A stretch of DNA of 64,000 nt from Streptomyces sp. TN58 (GCF_001941845.1 NZ_CP018870.1:4222001-4286000); one strand, 5' to 3'. Positions 37,552-45,266 are shown, counted from the stretch's first letter. Notes: a model not told the origin generated them from the letters alone. Translations and numbers: made by a program.

Positions 37552-37653
37552 ATGTTGACCTCAGCTGCGCACCCGATGATCGCGAGCGTCCCGCTCGTGA
37601 CGCGCCTGCACGTCGACCTCTGCCGCCGCGCGTCCGCGGCCTGTTGCTGTTGA
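37552..37653 (+). CDS. Cysteine-rich leader peptide (attenuator type)
   Basis: 33 aa, not in a typical gene-size range. It carries TRLHVDLCRRASAACCC immediately before the TGA, so three consecutive Cys codons end the peptide. The RLHVDLCR core is a pattern found in annotated putative leader peptides of Streptomyces ahead of sulfur-related genes, and polycysteine upstream ORFs control downstream genes by ribosome stalling in mycobacteria. No ribosome site precedes the ATG; the promoter spacing would fit a leaderless start. It precedes the DAACS symporter by 110 bp. Confidence 0.8.
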   Translation: MLTSAAHPMIASVPLVTRLHVDLCRRASAACCC

Positions 37654-37763
37654 GCTGAATCGATACAGCAGCGGTCCCGGCCGGCCCTTCCTGGCTGCTG
37701 CCGCACCGCATCACCACGCAGAACCACCCCCCTCACTTCGTGCGCCACCTCCGGAGAGTGTCC
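37654..37763 (+). promoter_or_regulatory. Leader region between Cys-rich peptide and symporter
   Basis: Contains CAGCAG ... CTGCTG pairing around the self-complementary CCGGCCGG (about 37665-37715), then a C/A-rich unstructured run to the symporter start. An attenuator-type RNA switch is plausible; no classic U-tract terminator is visible. Confidence 0.4.
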
Positions 37764-39098
37764 GTGTCCGCGACCCCACAGGCCCCTGCCAAGGCCTCGT
37801 TCAAGTTCCCCTTCTGGGCCCAGATCGTCGCCGGTCTCGCCCTCGGCGTCCTCTTCGGCTGGATAGCCCGAAGCCAGGACGTCAGCTGGCTCGCCACCAC
37901 GCTGGAGAAGACCGGCGACATCTTCGTCCAGCTGCTCAAGCTGGCCATCGCACCGCTCGTCTTCTTCGCGATCCTCGTGTCGATCACCAACCTGCGGAAG
38001 GTGAACAACGCGGCGCGCCTCGCCTCCCGCACCCTCCTCTGGTTCATGATCACCTCGCTGATCGCGGTCGGTATCGGCATCGGCATCGGCCTGCTGACCG
38101 ACCCCGGCGCGGGCACCGGCCTCACCGCCGCCGACGGCAAGGACCCGAAGAAGACCGGCTCCTGGATCGACTTCCTGACCGGCATCGTGCCGACCGACAT
38201 CGTCACGCCGTTCACCGAGCTGAAGGTCCTTCAGATCGTCTTCCTCGCCGTGGTCGCCGGCATCGCCGCCCTCCAGCTCGGCGCCAAGGCCAAGCCGGTC
38301 CTCGACCTGGCCGAATCCGCCCTGGAGCTCCTCCAGAAGGCCCTGTGGTGGGTCATCCGCCTCGCCCCGATCGGCACCGTCGGCCTCATCGGCACCGCGA
38401 TCGCCACGTACGGCTGGGACCTGATCGGCAAGTACGCCACCTTCACCGCCGACATCTACATCGGCTGCGCGCTCGTGATGTTCGGCGTCTACCCGCTGCT
38501 GCTCGCGACGGTCGCCAAGGTCAACCCGCTCCAGTTCTTCAAGGGCGCCTGGCCGGCCATCCAGCTGGCCTTCGTCTCCCGCTCCTCCGTCGGCACCATG
38601 CCGGTCACCCAGAAGGTCACCGAACGCCTCGGCGTCCCGAAGGAGTACGCCTCCTTCGCCGTCCCGTTCGGCGCGACCACCAAGATGGACGGCTGCGCCG
38701 CGATCTACCCGGCGCTCGCCGCGATCTTCATCGCGCAGATCTTCGACGTGCAGCTGGGCATCAAGGAGTACCTCCTCATCGTCTTCGTCTCGGTCATCGG
38801 CTCCGCCGCGACGGCCGGCCTGACCGGCGCGACCGTCATGCTGACGCTGACCCTCTCCACCCTCGGCCTCCCGCTCGCCGGCGTCGGCCTGCTGATGGCG
38901 ATCGACCCGATCCTGGACATGATCCGCACGGCCACGAACGTCGCGGGCCAGGCGCTGGTACCGGTCATCGTCTCGGCTCGCGAGGGCATCCTGGACAAGG
39001 AGGCCTACGCGACCGCTTCGGGGGGCTCCCCGCTGGACGAGCCCGACGCCCCGGCCGTCATCGACGCCACCCCGCAGCCGGCCGCCGCGACCGCCTGA
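37764..39098 (+). CDS. DAACS-family dicarboxylate/amino-acid:cation symporter, candidate cystine transporter
   Basis: 444 aa, eight to nine membrane segments. Family motifs are intact: serine-rich FVSRSSVGTMPVTQKVTERL, the NMDGT-equivalent GATTKMDGCAAIYPALAAIF, and IDPILDMIRTATNVAGQALV. This family includes glutamate, dicarboxylate and cystine (TcyP) carriers. The Cys-rich leader peptide upstream makes cystine or cysteine-sulfur uptake the best guess, which is inference. GTG 37764 is chosen over 37740 since GGAGA lies six bases before it. A perfect 19-bp terminator follows. Confidence 0.88.
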   Translation: MSATPQAPAKASFKFPFWAQIVAGLALGVLFGWIARSQDVSWLATTLEKTGDIFVQLLKLAIAPLVFFAILVSITNLRKVNNAARLASRTLLWFMITSLIAVGIGIGIGLLTDPGAGTGLTAADGKDPKKTGSWIDFLTGIVPTDIVTPFTELKVLQIVFLAVVAGIAALQLGAKAKPVLDLAESALELLQKALWWVIRLAPIGTVGLIGTAIATYGWDLIGKYATFTADIYIGCALVMFGVYPLLLATVAKVNPLQFFKGAWPAIQLAFVSRSSVGTMPVTQKVTERLGVPKEYASFAVPFGATTKMDGCAAIYPALAAIFIAQIFDVQLGIKEYLLIVFVSVIGSAATAGLTGATVMLTLTLSTLGLPLAGVGLLMAIDPILDMIRTATNVAGQALVPVIVSAREGILDKEAYATASGGSPLDEPDAPAVIDATPQPAAATA

Positions 39099-39130
39099 AT
39101 CGCCCGGCCCGCCGGGTCCCCGGCCGCACA

Positions 39131-39174
39131 CCCGCCGCAGCCCCCGCCCCCGTCCGGGCGGGGGCTGCGGCGGG
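39131..39174. terminator. Strong bidirectional terminator hairpin
   Basis: Perfect 19-bp stem: left arm CCCGCCGCAGCCCCCGCCC (39131-39149), loop CCGTCC, right arm 39156-39174. It separates the symporter from the convergent five-gene minus-strand operon and could end both transcripts, although there is no T-run. Confidence 0.85.
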
Positions 39175-39216
39175 TCAGCCGACAGATCGCCGGCCGGGCG
39201 AAGCCCCGGCGGCGGC

Positions 39217-39537
39217 TCAGCCGAGCGTCGCGGCTCGGATGTACGCGATCAGGCCGAGGGCGAGGGGCGGGGCGAGCCACCACGGGCCCATGGTCCGGCG
39301 CACCCTGGGGATGAGGGTGATCAGCAGTCCCAGCGCGCTCAGGTGCAGGGAGACGAAGCACATCGCGGCAACGCCCGCGTAGCCCTGGTGGTCCCACTCG
39401 CCCTGCGGCCCGGCGAACAGGGCCCCGACCACGGCGATGGTGTTGAGCAGGTGGATGATCCCGAGCGGCACGCCCAGTACCCACCGCAGGCACCCCTGGT
39501 CCTCGGGCAGGTCGATTGTCTCGCTGCGGTCGGTCAT
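39217..39537 (-). CDS. Small membrane protein, third paralogue (candidate immunity protein)
   Basis: 106 aa, about three membrane helices (WVLGVPLGIIHLLNTIAVVG; FVSLHLSALGLLITLIP; WWLAPPLALGLIAYIRAATL). It starts MTDRSETIDLPEDQGCLRWV and is clearly paralogous to the next two genes upstream. The ATG lies three bases after the preceding stop with only a weak ribosome site, so translation probably depends on reinitiation. Last gene of the operon headed by the 147-aa protein at 42012. Family not recognised. Confidence 0.8.
   Translation of the reverse strand: MTDRSETIDLPEDQGCLRWVLGVPLGIIHLLNTIAVVGALFAGPQGEWDHQGYAGVAAMCFVSLHLSALGLLITLIPRVRRTMGPWWLAPPLALGLIAYIRAATLG
39461..39515. repeat. 55-bp direct repeat, copy 1
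   Basis: Identical to 39779-39833. It encodes the shared DLPEDQGCLRWVLGVPLG segment in two neighbouring paralogues. Perfect DNA identity over 55 bp, while flanking sequence diverges strongly, points to gene conversion or strong local constraint. Confidence 0.9.
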
Positions 39538-39540
39538 CGA

Positions 39541-39879
39541 TCAGACCGTGACCGATCGGACGTACGCGACGGCGGCGAGCAGCAGCGGCAGGATGTACCA
39601 CCACTTGCCCATGGTCCGGCGGAACACCGGGGTGAGGGTGAGCAGCAGGCCGACGGCGCAGAGGGTGATGGAGAAGTAGGCGAGGTACTGCATGTCCGAA
39701 CGCAACGGGTGATCGCGCGGACTCGGCCGCGAAGCCAAGGCCAGGTAGCAGCAGTAGGCGGCGAACGCGTAGATCAAACCGAGCGGCACGCCCAGTACCC
39801 ACCGCAGGCACCCCTGGTCCTCGGGCAGGTCGACGTTCTCGCGGCGGAGCCTCAGTCGAGCGTTGCGATACGCACCCAT
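39541..39879 (-). CDS. Small membrane protein, second paralogue (candidate immunity protein)
   Basis: 112 aa, about three membrane helices (WVLGVPLGLIYAFAAYCCYL; LAYFSITLCAVGLLLTLTPV; WWYILPLLLAAVAYVRSVTV). The ordered region starts at VDLPEDQGCLRW like its paralogues but a different N-terminus (MGAYRNARLRLRREN) replaces MTDxxE. The only ATG overlaps the upstream gene's end by 28 bp. The N-terminus may therefore have been rebuilt after duplication. Confidence 0.75.
   Translation of the reverse strand: MGAYRNARLRLRRENVDLPEDQGCLRWVLGVPLGLIYAFAAYCCYLALASRPSPRDHPLRSDMQYLAYFSITLCAVGLLLTLTPVFRRTMGKWWYILPLLLAAVAYVRSVTV
39779..39833. repeat. 55-bp direct repeat, copy 2
   Basis: Identical to 39461-39515, 318 bp apart, in the second paralogue. 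The third paralogue (39852-40172) has only a diverged version of this segment. Confidence 0.9.
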
Positions 39880-40172
39880 GTGATCACCCCCAGGACGACG
39901 GGCGGGAGGAGCCACCACAGGCCGAGGGCCCTGCGGACGGGCGGGACGAGGGTGATCAGCAGCGTGACCACGCTGAGGATGATGGCCAGGAAGGCGCCGG
40001 CGGCGGTCCCTTCGTACCCCGCAGTGTCCCATTCGCCCGCCGGTCCGGCAGAGACGATGGCATACACGATCGCGGCGTTCAGTGCGTGCAGGAGCCCGAG
40101 CGGGACTCCGAGTACCCAGCGCACCCACCGAAGGTGCTTGGGCAGGCCGATGGCCTCGCCGCCGTCTGTCAT
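39852..40172 (-). CDS. Small membrane protein, first paralogue (candidate immunity protein)
   Basis: 106 aa, about three membrane helices (WVLGVPLGLLHALNAAIVYA; FLAIILSVVTLLITLVPPV; WWLLPPVVLGVITWVRIATL). It opens MTDGGEAIGLPKHLRWVRWV. The ATG overlaps the stop of the lysozyme-like gene as ATGA, so it is translated with that protein. Membrane proteins encoded immediately after a predicted toxin, in several tandem diverged copies, are the usual look of immunity genes; this is inference. Confidence 0.8.
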   Translation of the reverse strand: MTDGGEAIGLPKHLRWVRWVLGVPLGLLHALNAAIVYAIVSAGPAGEWDTAGYEGTAAGAFLAIILSVVTLLITLVPPVRRALGLWWLLPPVVLGVITWVRIATLD

Positions 40173-41572
40173 CGCATTGCCTCTCTCACCTTGCCGAGGT
40201 TGTCGACGAACTCGTTGCCGTAGTCCTGCCCCTTCTTCGACTCCCAGTACGGCCCACCGTTGTATCGGGCGGCGATCTCCTGCATCTGGGCCGGGGTCAG
40301 CTGATCGGCCGGGACGTCGGCGTAGGCAGTCTCCGCCTTGATCTGTGCCAGGAAGCCGGCCGCGATGAACGCGTTCTGCTTGGGGTCCTGGAGCGCTCCC
40401 TGCACCACGTGCTGCTGTCGCTCGGTGAGGTTCTCGGGATCGTAGCCGAGCACCTCGGCGCCGCGCCGGAGCTGAATGGCGATCGGTCCGAACGAAGTCT
40501 CGTCCACGTTTCCGCCGAGCCGCGACGGCAGATTTTCCGCAGTGACGGGAAACAATCCCCAGGGTGTGTCGTCGGCCGACCTACGGGCGAAGTCGACGGC
40601 GTTGTCGGCAAAGCCGGGCTGCCCGGCTATCTCCTTGTACGCGATACCCGCCACGAGTTCCTCGGGCAGCCCCGCGTGCTGGGCGGCCGCCCGCAGGATC
40701 TCCTTGTTCTGCCCGATCCACGCGGACTTCTCCCTGTCACCTTCCGGAGCGCGCCAGAAGGTGTCGGCCGCTTCGCCGGGCAGTCCCGCCACCCGCATTC
40801 GGATGTCCCGCAGTTGAGGTGAGATCAGGGTGTCCGGGCCGACAGGGCTCGGCGTCTCCCGCTTCGGGCCGCCGCCCGGGAGGTGCGTCAGCGGGTTGGC
40901 GGCTGCTTCCGCCGCCTCCCGGCGGATATCGGCCATCGCCGCGTACAGGTCGGGTCGAGCGCCGCCGCCCTGCAGCTTGAACTCGGGCAGCAACTCGTAG
41001 GCTTGCTTCAGCGCATGCACGCAGGTACCGCGCGCCTCCTGCTCAGTGGTCTTCGCGAGACGGAAATTGCCGCCCGCGGCGTCGTGGAGTCGGTTGGCCT
41101 CGTCGCGGATGTCGTCCACGTCCATGGTGAGCTCGGCGAGCCCGTCCAGAAACCCGGTGGTCGCCCGCATGTCCTCCCACTGCCGCATCGGCTCAGCCTC
41201 CTGCGCCGTGCGGGTGATCGCGGTGCCCTTCGTGGCGATCAGCCCGGCGAGCGCCCGCTCCGCTCTCCTGCCGTTGAGGTAGTGCGACTTGGCGGTGGCC
41301 ATCGCAGCCGCATAGGCATGCAGAGCACTGGCAGCCTTGTCGTACCCCTGGGCCATATCCGCCACCAGCCGACGGGCCTCGGTGAGGCGCTTGGTGTACG
41401 TGTGGCTGCCGTCGCTGTGCCACTCCGTACGGGTCTCCGCGCGCCGGGCGGGTTCCTCGACCTGCACGAGGAGGTCGCGCAGTCGGCGGAACTCTGCAGC
41501 ATTGCGCTCGACGAGTGCTGGGTTGCACTCCTCCAGGAACTCGACATCCTTGCGGTAACTCAGGCCGCTCAC
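40169..41572 (-). CDS. Helical-N-terminus, lysozyme-like-C-terminus protein (candidate secreted muramidase toxin)
   Basis: 467 aa, GTG start overlapping the upstream stop (GTGA). Residues 1-200 are almost entirely helical, with W51 in TEWHSDGSHTY, resembling WXG/ESX-type N-terminal domains. A Gly/Pro linker (about 200-250) follows. Residues 285-467 match a soluble lytic transglycosylase/lysozyme fold: candidate catalytic E314 in LVAGIAYKEIAGQPG, then TSFGPIAIQLRRGAEVLGYD, LQDPKQNAFIAAGFLAQ and IAARYNGGPYWES. No Sec or Tat signal is present, so export would need a type VII-like route or injection. Followed by three paralogous membrane proteins. DNA composition by eye is less extreme in GC than neighbours, hinting at transfer. 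Confidence 0.8.
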   Translation of the reverse strand: MSGLSYRKDVEFLEECNPALVERNAAEFRRLRDLLVQVEEPARRAETRTEWHSDGSHTYTKRLTEARRLVADMAQGYDKAASALHAYAAAMATAKSHYLNGRRAERALAGLIATKGTAITRTAQEAEPMRQWEDMRATTGFLDGLAELTMDVDDIRDEANRLHDAAGGNFRLAKTTEQEARGTCVHALKQAYELLPEFKLQGGGARPDLYAAMADIRREAAEAAANPLTHLPGGGPKRETPSPVGPDTLISPQLRDIRMRVAGLPGEAADTFWRAPEGDREKSAWIGQNKEILRAAAQHAGLPEELVAGIAYKEIAGQPGFADNAVDFARRSADDTPWGLFPVTAENLPSRLGGNVDETSFGPIAIQLRRGAEVLGYDPENLTERQQHVVQGALQDPKQNAFIAAGFLAQIKAETAYADVPADQLTPAQMQEIAARYNGGPYWESKKGQDYGNEFVDNLGKVREAMR

Positions 41573-42012
41573 TTGGCCTCCGGCTTCACGTAGGCCCCGT
41601 ACTCCAGAACGCGGTCGAGGAAGTTGCGGGCCGTGCCGTGATCCACCTGGGCGAAGCTGGTGCCGGTGGTCTTCAGGCGGGTGGCCAGGCCGGCGAACAG
41701 GGCGATGGTGTCCTTGAACTGGTCGTCGGCGAATCGGGCGAAGCGGAAGACTTCCTTCGAGACGTCCTCGTGCGCGCGGGGTGCGCGGGCCATGGTGCTC
41801 GCGTCGCCGTCCGGGCGGCCCTCGTGGAGCAGCGCGGCGATCTCGATGAGGAGGTTGGCGTTGCCGTTGATGGACGGGGCCCCGGCCACCAGAGAACCGG
41901 CCGCGCCGCCGCCGCCCGCGTCGGGCGCCACCTGGTTGAGCCGCATGGCGGGCGACTCCCGCCCGGCCAGGGCGGCGGCCTTGTGCCCGGCCCATTCTTC
42001 GTCGAACGACAT
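41569..42012 (-). CDS. Small partner protein preceding the lysozyme-like gene
   Basis: 147 aa, not assigned to a family. It begins MSFDEEWAGHKAAALAGRES, which resembles the tryptophan-containing start of small ESX/WXG-associated partners, then a Gly/Ala-rich patch and two helices (HEDVSKEVFRFARFADDQFK; TARNFLDRVLEYGAYV). No signal peptide. The start at 42012 has AGGGG upstream. It heads the five-gene coupled operon and overlaps the next gene as GTGA. A secretion chaperone or partner is the natural guess. Confidence 0.75.
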   Translation of the reverse strand: MSFDEEWAGHKAAALAGRESPAMRLNQVAPDAGGGGAAGSLVAGAPSINGNANLLIEIAALLHEGRPDGDASTMARAPRAHEDVSKEVFRFARFADDQFKDTIALFAGLATRLKTTGTSFAQVDHGTARNFLDRVLEYGAYVKPEAK

Positions 42013-42139
42013 GTATCCCCTGGAGAGTTGTCTGCCGGAGATGACCGCGATCCGGTGGTCATGTCCATGCATGGGGGACGCTCAAAAAGATCACGCGGTT
42101 CTGCAGCCTTCGCGCACGGACGCCCTATAGTCGACGGCT

Positions 42140-42149
42140 GTTGATCAAC
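42140..42149. promoter_or_regulatory. Short palindrome between the toxin operon and the lipoprotein gene
   Basis: GTTGATCAAC lies between the divergent starts at 42012 and 42170. It is a perfect 10-bp palindrome next to a TATAG (42126-42130) that may be a -10 element. It may be an operator for one or both genes. Confidence 0.35.
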
Positions 42150-42169
42150 TGGCTTGTCGTGGAGGGCTG

Positions 42170-42805
42170 ATGGCGATACGGGAGATACGCGCGGCGGCGC
42201 AGATCATCGGGCGGCGCAACGCCCTGCGCTACCTGGCGATCGGCGTCGCCGGCTCGCTGGTCGCGGCGTGCGGGGGCAAGGACGGTGGTACGGCGGCCCC
42301 GGCGGCGGCGGGGGCTTCGTCCGCCGGGCCCGCGTCGTCACCTCCGGCCCCGGCGCCGACGTCCGCGAGCCCGATCGCCCGGGCCTTCGACGCGTTCATC
42401 GGGGGCGCCTGGAAGCTGGAGTCGACGACCCCGGGCAGCAAGCCGGTGCACGGCACGGCCACCGTGACGGCCCCGCCCGGGGGCAACGGCGGCTTCACCA
42501 TCCTCTGGGACGCCGACGGCGAGTCGGTCACGTGGACCGGACAGTGGCTGCTGCGCGGCGGCCACCTGAGCTACCACCTCTTCGTCGGGGGCAAGGAGAT
42601 GCCGAAGCTGAGCGGCGGCGAGGCCCTCACCGTCCCGGGGACGGTGGAGGACACCGTCTCGCTGACCCTGCCGTGGAAGCCGCCGGAGTCGCGCCGTGCG
42701 GTCAGCGGCCAGCAGCTGAAGGTGACGTACAAGAGCAACGTCCTGCGGATCGTCCACGACGACGGCCACGGGAGTGAGTCGGTGCACGTGTGCACCCGGG
42801 CCTGA
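42170..42805 (+). CDS. Small lipoprotein of unknown function
   Basis: 211 aa. Tat-like RRNALRYLAIGVAGSLVAAC signal with a VAAC lipobox; Gly/Ala/Pro-rich spacer to about residue 65; then a beta-rich domain with FIGGAWKLESTTPGSKPVHG, NGGFTILWDADGESVTWTGQ and a C-terminal SVHVCTRA. The mature domain resembles a small lipocalin/AttH-like barrel but I cannot name a family. A GGAGGGCTG ribosome site fixes the ATG. Divergent from the toxin operon. Confidence 0.8.
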   Translation: MAIREIRAAAQIIGRRNALRYLAIGVAGSLVAACGGKDGGTAAPAAAGASSAGPASSPPAPAPTSASPIARAFDAFIGGAWKLESTTPGSKPVHGTATVTAPPGGNGGFTILWDADGESVTWTGQWLLRGGHLSYHLFVGGKEMPKLSGGEALTVPGTVEDTVSLTLPWKPPESRRAVSGQQLKVTYKSNVLRIVHDDGHGSESVHVCTRA

Positions 42806-42819
42806 GTGTCTGTCGTTGG

Positions 42820-43027
42820 CCCTCAGATGCCGCCACGCGTGGGCCACGAAACCGGCCCACGCGTGGCGGCCGATGGTGAGGGGGGCAGGCGGGTCCTTGG
42901 AGTCCCGGACGAGAACGGCGGTGGGCGCGGCGGCCACCTCGACGCAGTCGTTGCTGTCGCTGCTGTCGCTGATCGGCGCAGATGGTCGACAGCCGGGCTC
43001 TTCCGTACCGTCACTGTCCACGCTCAT
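42820..43027 (-). CDS. DUF397-domain protein with unresolved 3' end
   Basis: The ATG at 43027 opens a frame whose first about 65 residues are a normal DUF397 protein: SDSNDCVEVAAAPTAVLVRD then SKDPPAPLTIGRHAWAGFVA. Family members stop about here, yet this frame has no stop until 42338, deep inside the antisense of the lipoprotein gene. A +1 shift just after the 17-bp inverted repeat would give an immediate TGA (near 42826). So the gene may have lost its stop through insertion of the hairpin. The right limit given is the start; the left limit is where homology ends. DUF397 genes usually pair with an XRE regulator, which is absent here. Confidence 0.55.
42829..42870. terminator. Perfect 17-bp inverted repeat between convergent genes
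   Basis: Left arm GCCGCCACGCGTGGGCC (42829-42845), loop ACGAAACC, right arm 42854-42870. It probably terminates the lipoprotein transcript, but it also lies inside the reading frame of the convergent DUF397-type gene, where it encodes the last recognisable residues. Confidence 0.8.
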
Positions 43028-43406
43028 GCGCACCCGCCTCCGCCGGACCGAACTCCTCAACGCTCCGTTCCCCAGGCCTGGGCAGGACAGCCGGGAACAG
43101 GACCGGACAGCGTCCGGACAAAGGCCGGACGCAAGGGAAGGGCCGGGTGGCGCTGAGCGCCGGGTCCCGGGGGCCCGCGACCCGGCGTGCTTGGACGTAT
43201 AAGGCTTCAAAGAAACGGGAGAAAAAACCAACCCACCCCACCCCACCGTCTTCAGTCCCTCGGTCGGGTGAATCGCGCCAACTGGACTGGATTTCGGGCC
43301 GGTTGCCGGGCATATGCTCGGCCCGACAACAGCAGACATGAGACGGCCCCCGGCGGGACTGGCATCCCGGCGAGGGCCTGACCAAGCAGGAAGAAAGCCC
43401 TTCCTT
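43028..43406 (+). other. 379-bp intergenic region with structured leader
   Basis: Between divergent genes. It contains an AC-rich run (43230-43250), a GCATATGCTCGG segment and, near the downstream gene, an imperfect stem: GGCCCCCGGCGGGA (43345-43358) with TCCCGGCGAGGGCC (43365-43378), 12 of 14 pairing, followed by CAGGAAGAAAGCCC. No gene. The hairpin sits in the 5' leader of the gene at 43407 and could regulate it. Confidence 0.5.
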
Positions 43407-44456
43407 ATGGCTCCCCAGCACCTTAGCGCGCCCTCGCGCGCCTCGTCCCGCGTTCACGCCGGGACCGCTCGATCCGGTGTCACCCACGTCAACGCGCCGC
43501 ACAAGAGTCACTTCACCGTGGTCGGCAACCACCTCCTCCAGCACCGCCAGATGTCGGCGACGGCGATCGGGGTCGGTGCGTACATCCAGTCGCTGCCCGA
43601 GGGATCCCCGGTCGGCGTGAAGGTGCTCGCAGAGCGGTTCCCGGAGGGCGAGATCCGCATCGGGTCGGCGCTGCGGGAGCTGGAGCGGCACGGCTACCTG
43701 GAGCGGCGGCGCGAGCGGCTGGACTCCGGGCGGTTGGTGACCCGGACGTACTCGTACAACAGGCCGACGACGTCCACCCCGGCCCCGCACGCCCCGCCGC
43801 CGCTGCCCCCGTCCCCACCCCCGCCGTCCCCACCCCCGCCGCCTCCGCCCCCACCGCCCGTGCCCCCGCCGCCGCGCGCCCTTCCCCCGGCCCGGGAACC
43901 CGTACCGGCTCCGGCACCGGTGCCAGTACCGGCACCCGAGCGCGCACCCGACCCGGCCGAGGCGCCCGAGCCCGTACCGGCGCCCGTACCCGAGCCCGTA
44001 CCGGCGCCCGTACCCGAGCCCGTACCGGCGCCCGTACCCGAGCCCGTACCGGCGCCCGCCCCCGACGACCCGCCACCGCCGACGCCGCTGCACCCCGGGG
44101 CGGCCGACCTGCTCGCCGGACTGCGACGTTACGACCCGCAGCTGCTGCTGTCAGAACACGACGTACGGTGGCTCGCGCCCCTCGTGTCGACCTGGCTGGA
44201 ACGCGGCGTCGAGCCCGGCGCCGTCGAGCGGGCCTTGTCCTTCGACCTGCCCGCGGGAATGCGCCGCCCCGCGGCCGTCCTCGCGTACCGGCTGACCAAC
44301 CTGCTCCCGCCGCCCCTGCCGCCCGCCCCGCCGCCGCCCCCGGAGGTCCGGCCGTCCAGACGGCCGGACCCGTACCAGAACTGCGACGGCTGCGACCGCG
44401 CCTTCCGCGCCCCGGCCCCGGGCCGCTGCAGAAAATGTTCGCTTGAGGCCGCGTAG
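43407..44456 (+). CDS. Winged-helix protein with long proline-rich linker and C-terminal zinc ribbon
   Basis: 349 aa. N-terminal winged helix (about 30-110): [20 protein letters not shown] and [21 protein letters not shown] linker of roughly 100 residues is nearly all Pro/Ala/Glu/Val (PVPAPVPEP repeats), from about four 24-bp DNA repeats at 43961-44060. A helical region around 235-300 ends in a CDGC ... CRKC zinc-ribbon-like pair. Streptomyces genomes carry several such helix-turn-helix proteins of unknown role. Possible phase variation in linker length through the repeats. Confidence 0.75.
   Translation: MAPQHLSAPSRASSRVHAGTARSGVTHVNAPHKSHFTVVGNHLLQHRQMSATAIGVGAYIQSLPEGSPVGVKVLAERFPEGEIRIGSALRELERHGYLERRRERLDSGRLVTRTYSYNRPTTSTPAPHAPPPLPPSPPPPSPPPPPPPPPPVPPPPRALPPAREPVPAPAPVPVPAPERAPDPAEAPEPVPAPVPEPVPAPVPEPVPAPVPEPVPAPAPDDPPPPTPLHPGAADLLAGLRRYDPQLLLSEHDVRWLAPLVSTWLERGVEPGAVERALSFDLPAGMRRPAAVLAYRLTNLLPPPLPPAPPPPPEVRPSRRPDPYQNCDGCDRAFRAPAPGRCRKCSLEAA
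43961..44060 (+). repeat. About four 24-bp tandem repeats coding a PVPAPVPE linker
   Basis: Unit CCCGTACCGGCGCCCGTACC plus CGAG, repeated nearly perfectly. Being a multiple of three, copy-number change keeps frame and would only alter linker length. Confidence 0.85.
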
Positions 44457-44532
44457 GGCCTGCCTGCCTGCGGGCGGCCCCGGCGGCCGAAATCGGCGCG
44501 CGGGGGACACGGGCCGGATGGCAGGGTGCGGT

Positions 44533-45099
44533 ATGGCATCCCCGTATCAGATCCGTGCCGACCACGACGACCGCACGATCGTGGTGTACCAGGCGTACGC
44601 GCCCGCCATCGCCGACCCGGCGCTGCGGGCGGGCCGCTTCGTCGAGCCGTTCTCGTTCCACCGGATGACGTGGATCAAGCCGTCGTTCATGTGGCTGATG
44701 CACCGCAGCAACTGGGCTCGTAAACCAGGTCAGGAGCGCGTGCTCGCCGTCCGCATGACGCGCGAGGGCTGGGAGGAGGCCCTGTCCCGGGCCGTGCTCA
44801 CGACCGCGGACCCGGCCGCCGTGGCCCGGGCGGCCGTACACGTCCAGTGGGACCCGGAGCGCTCACCGCGCGGCGCGGCGCTGAACCACTACAGCATCCA
44901 GGTCGGCATCGGCCGCCATCTGATCCGTACGTTCAACGACGACTGGATCGTCGGTCTCACCGACCTCACCGCGCAGGTCCGCAAGGGCGCCGCACTGCTG
45001 CAGACCGGACAGGCCGCCAAAGCCCGGCGGCTGTTCCCCGCGGAGCGCGTCTACCCCCTCCCGCCGGCCCTGGCGGACCGCCTGGCCCGAGGCGCCTGA
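44533..45099 (+). CDS. DUF4291 family protein
   Basis: 188 aa. Strong family signature: [40 protein letters not shown] and [20 protein letters not shown], with VQWDPERSP and [20 protein letters not shown] further on. Function unknown; the family is widespread and cytoplasmic. The start at 44533 follows GCAGGG; a further ATG at 44518 is possible. Confidence 0.92.
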   Translation: MASPYQIRADHDDRTIVVYQAYAPAIADPALRAGRFVEPFSFHRMTWIKPSFMWLMHRSNWARKPGQERVLAVRMTREGWEEALSRAVLTTADPAAVARAAVHVQWDPERSPRGAALNHYSIQVGIGRHLIRTFNDDWIVGLTDLTAQVRKGAALLQTGQAAKARRLFPAERVYPLPPALADRLARGA

Positions 45100-45266
45100 G
45101 GAGCGGTGGAACGCGCCCCCTCGGCGGGCCCGGTGTCCCCGGCGGTGGGGCACGCGCGGCGGGCCTCCCCAATTCCCTCGCGCGGTGCGGTGGCGGCGGT
45201 GGCCGCGTGGAGCGTCGGTGAAGAACGGCTCCAGGGGCTGGTCCGGCGCGGTACCCCCTCCGTAGA

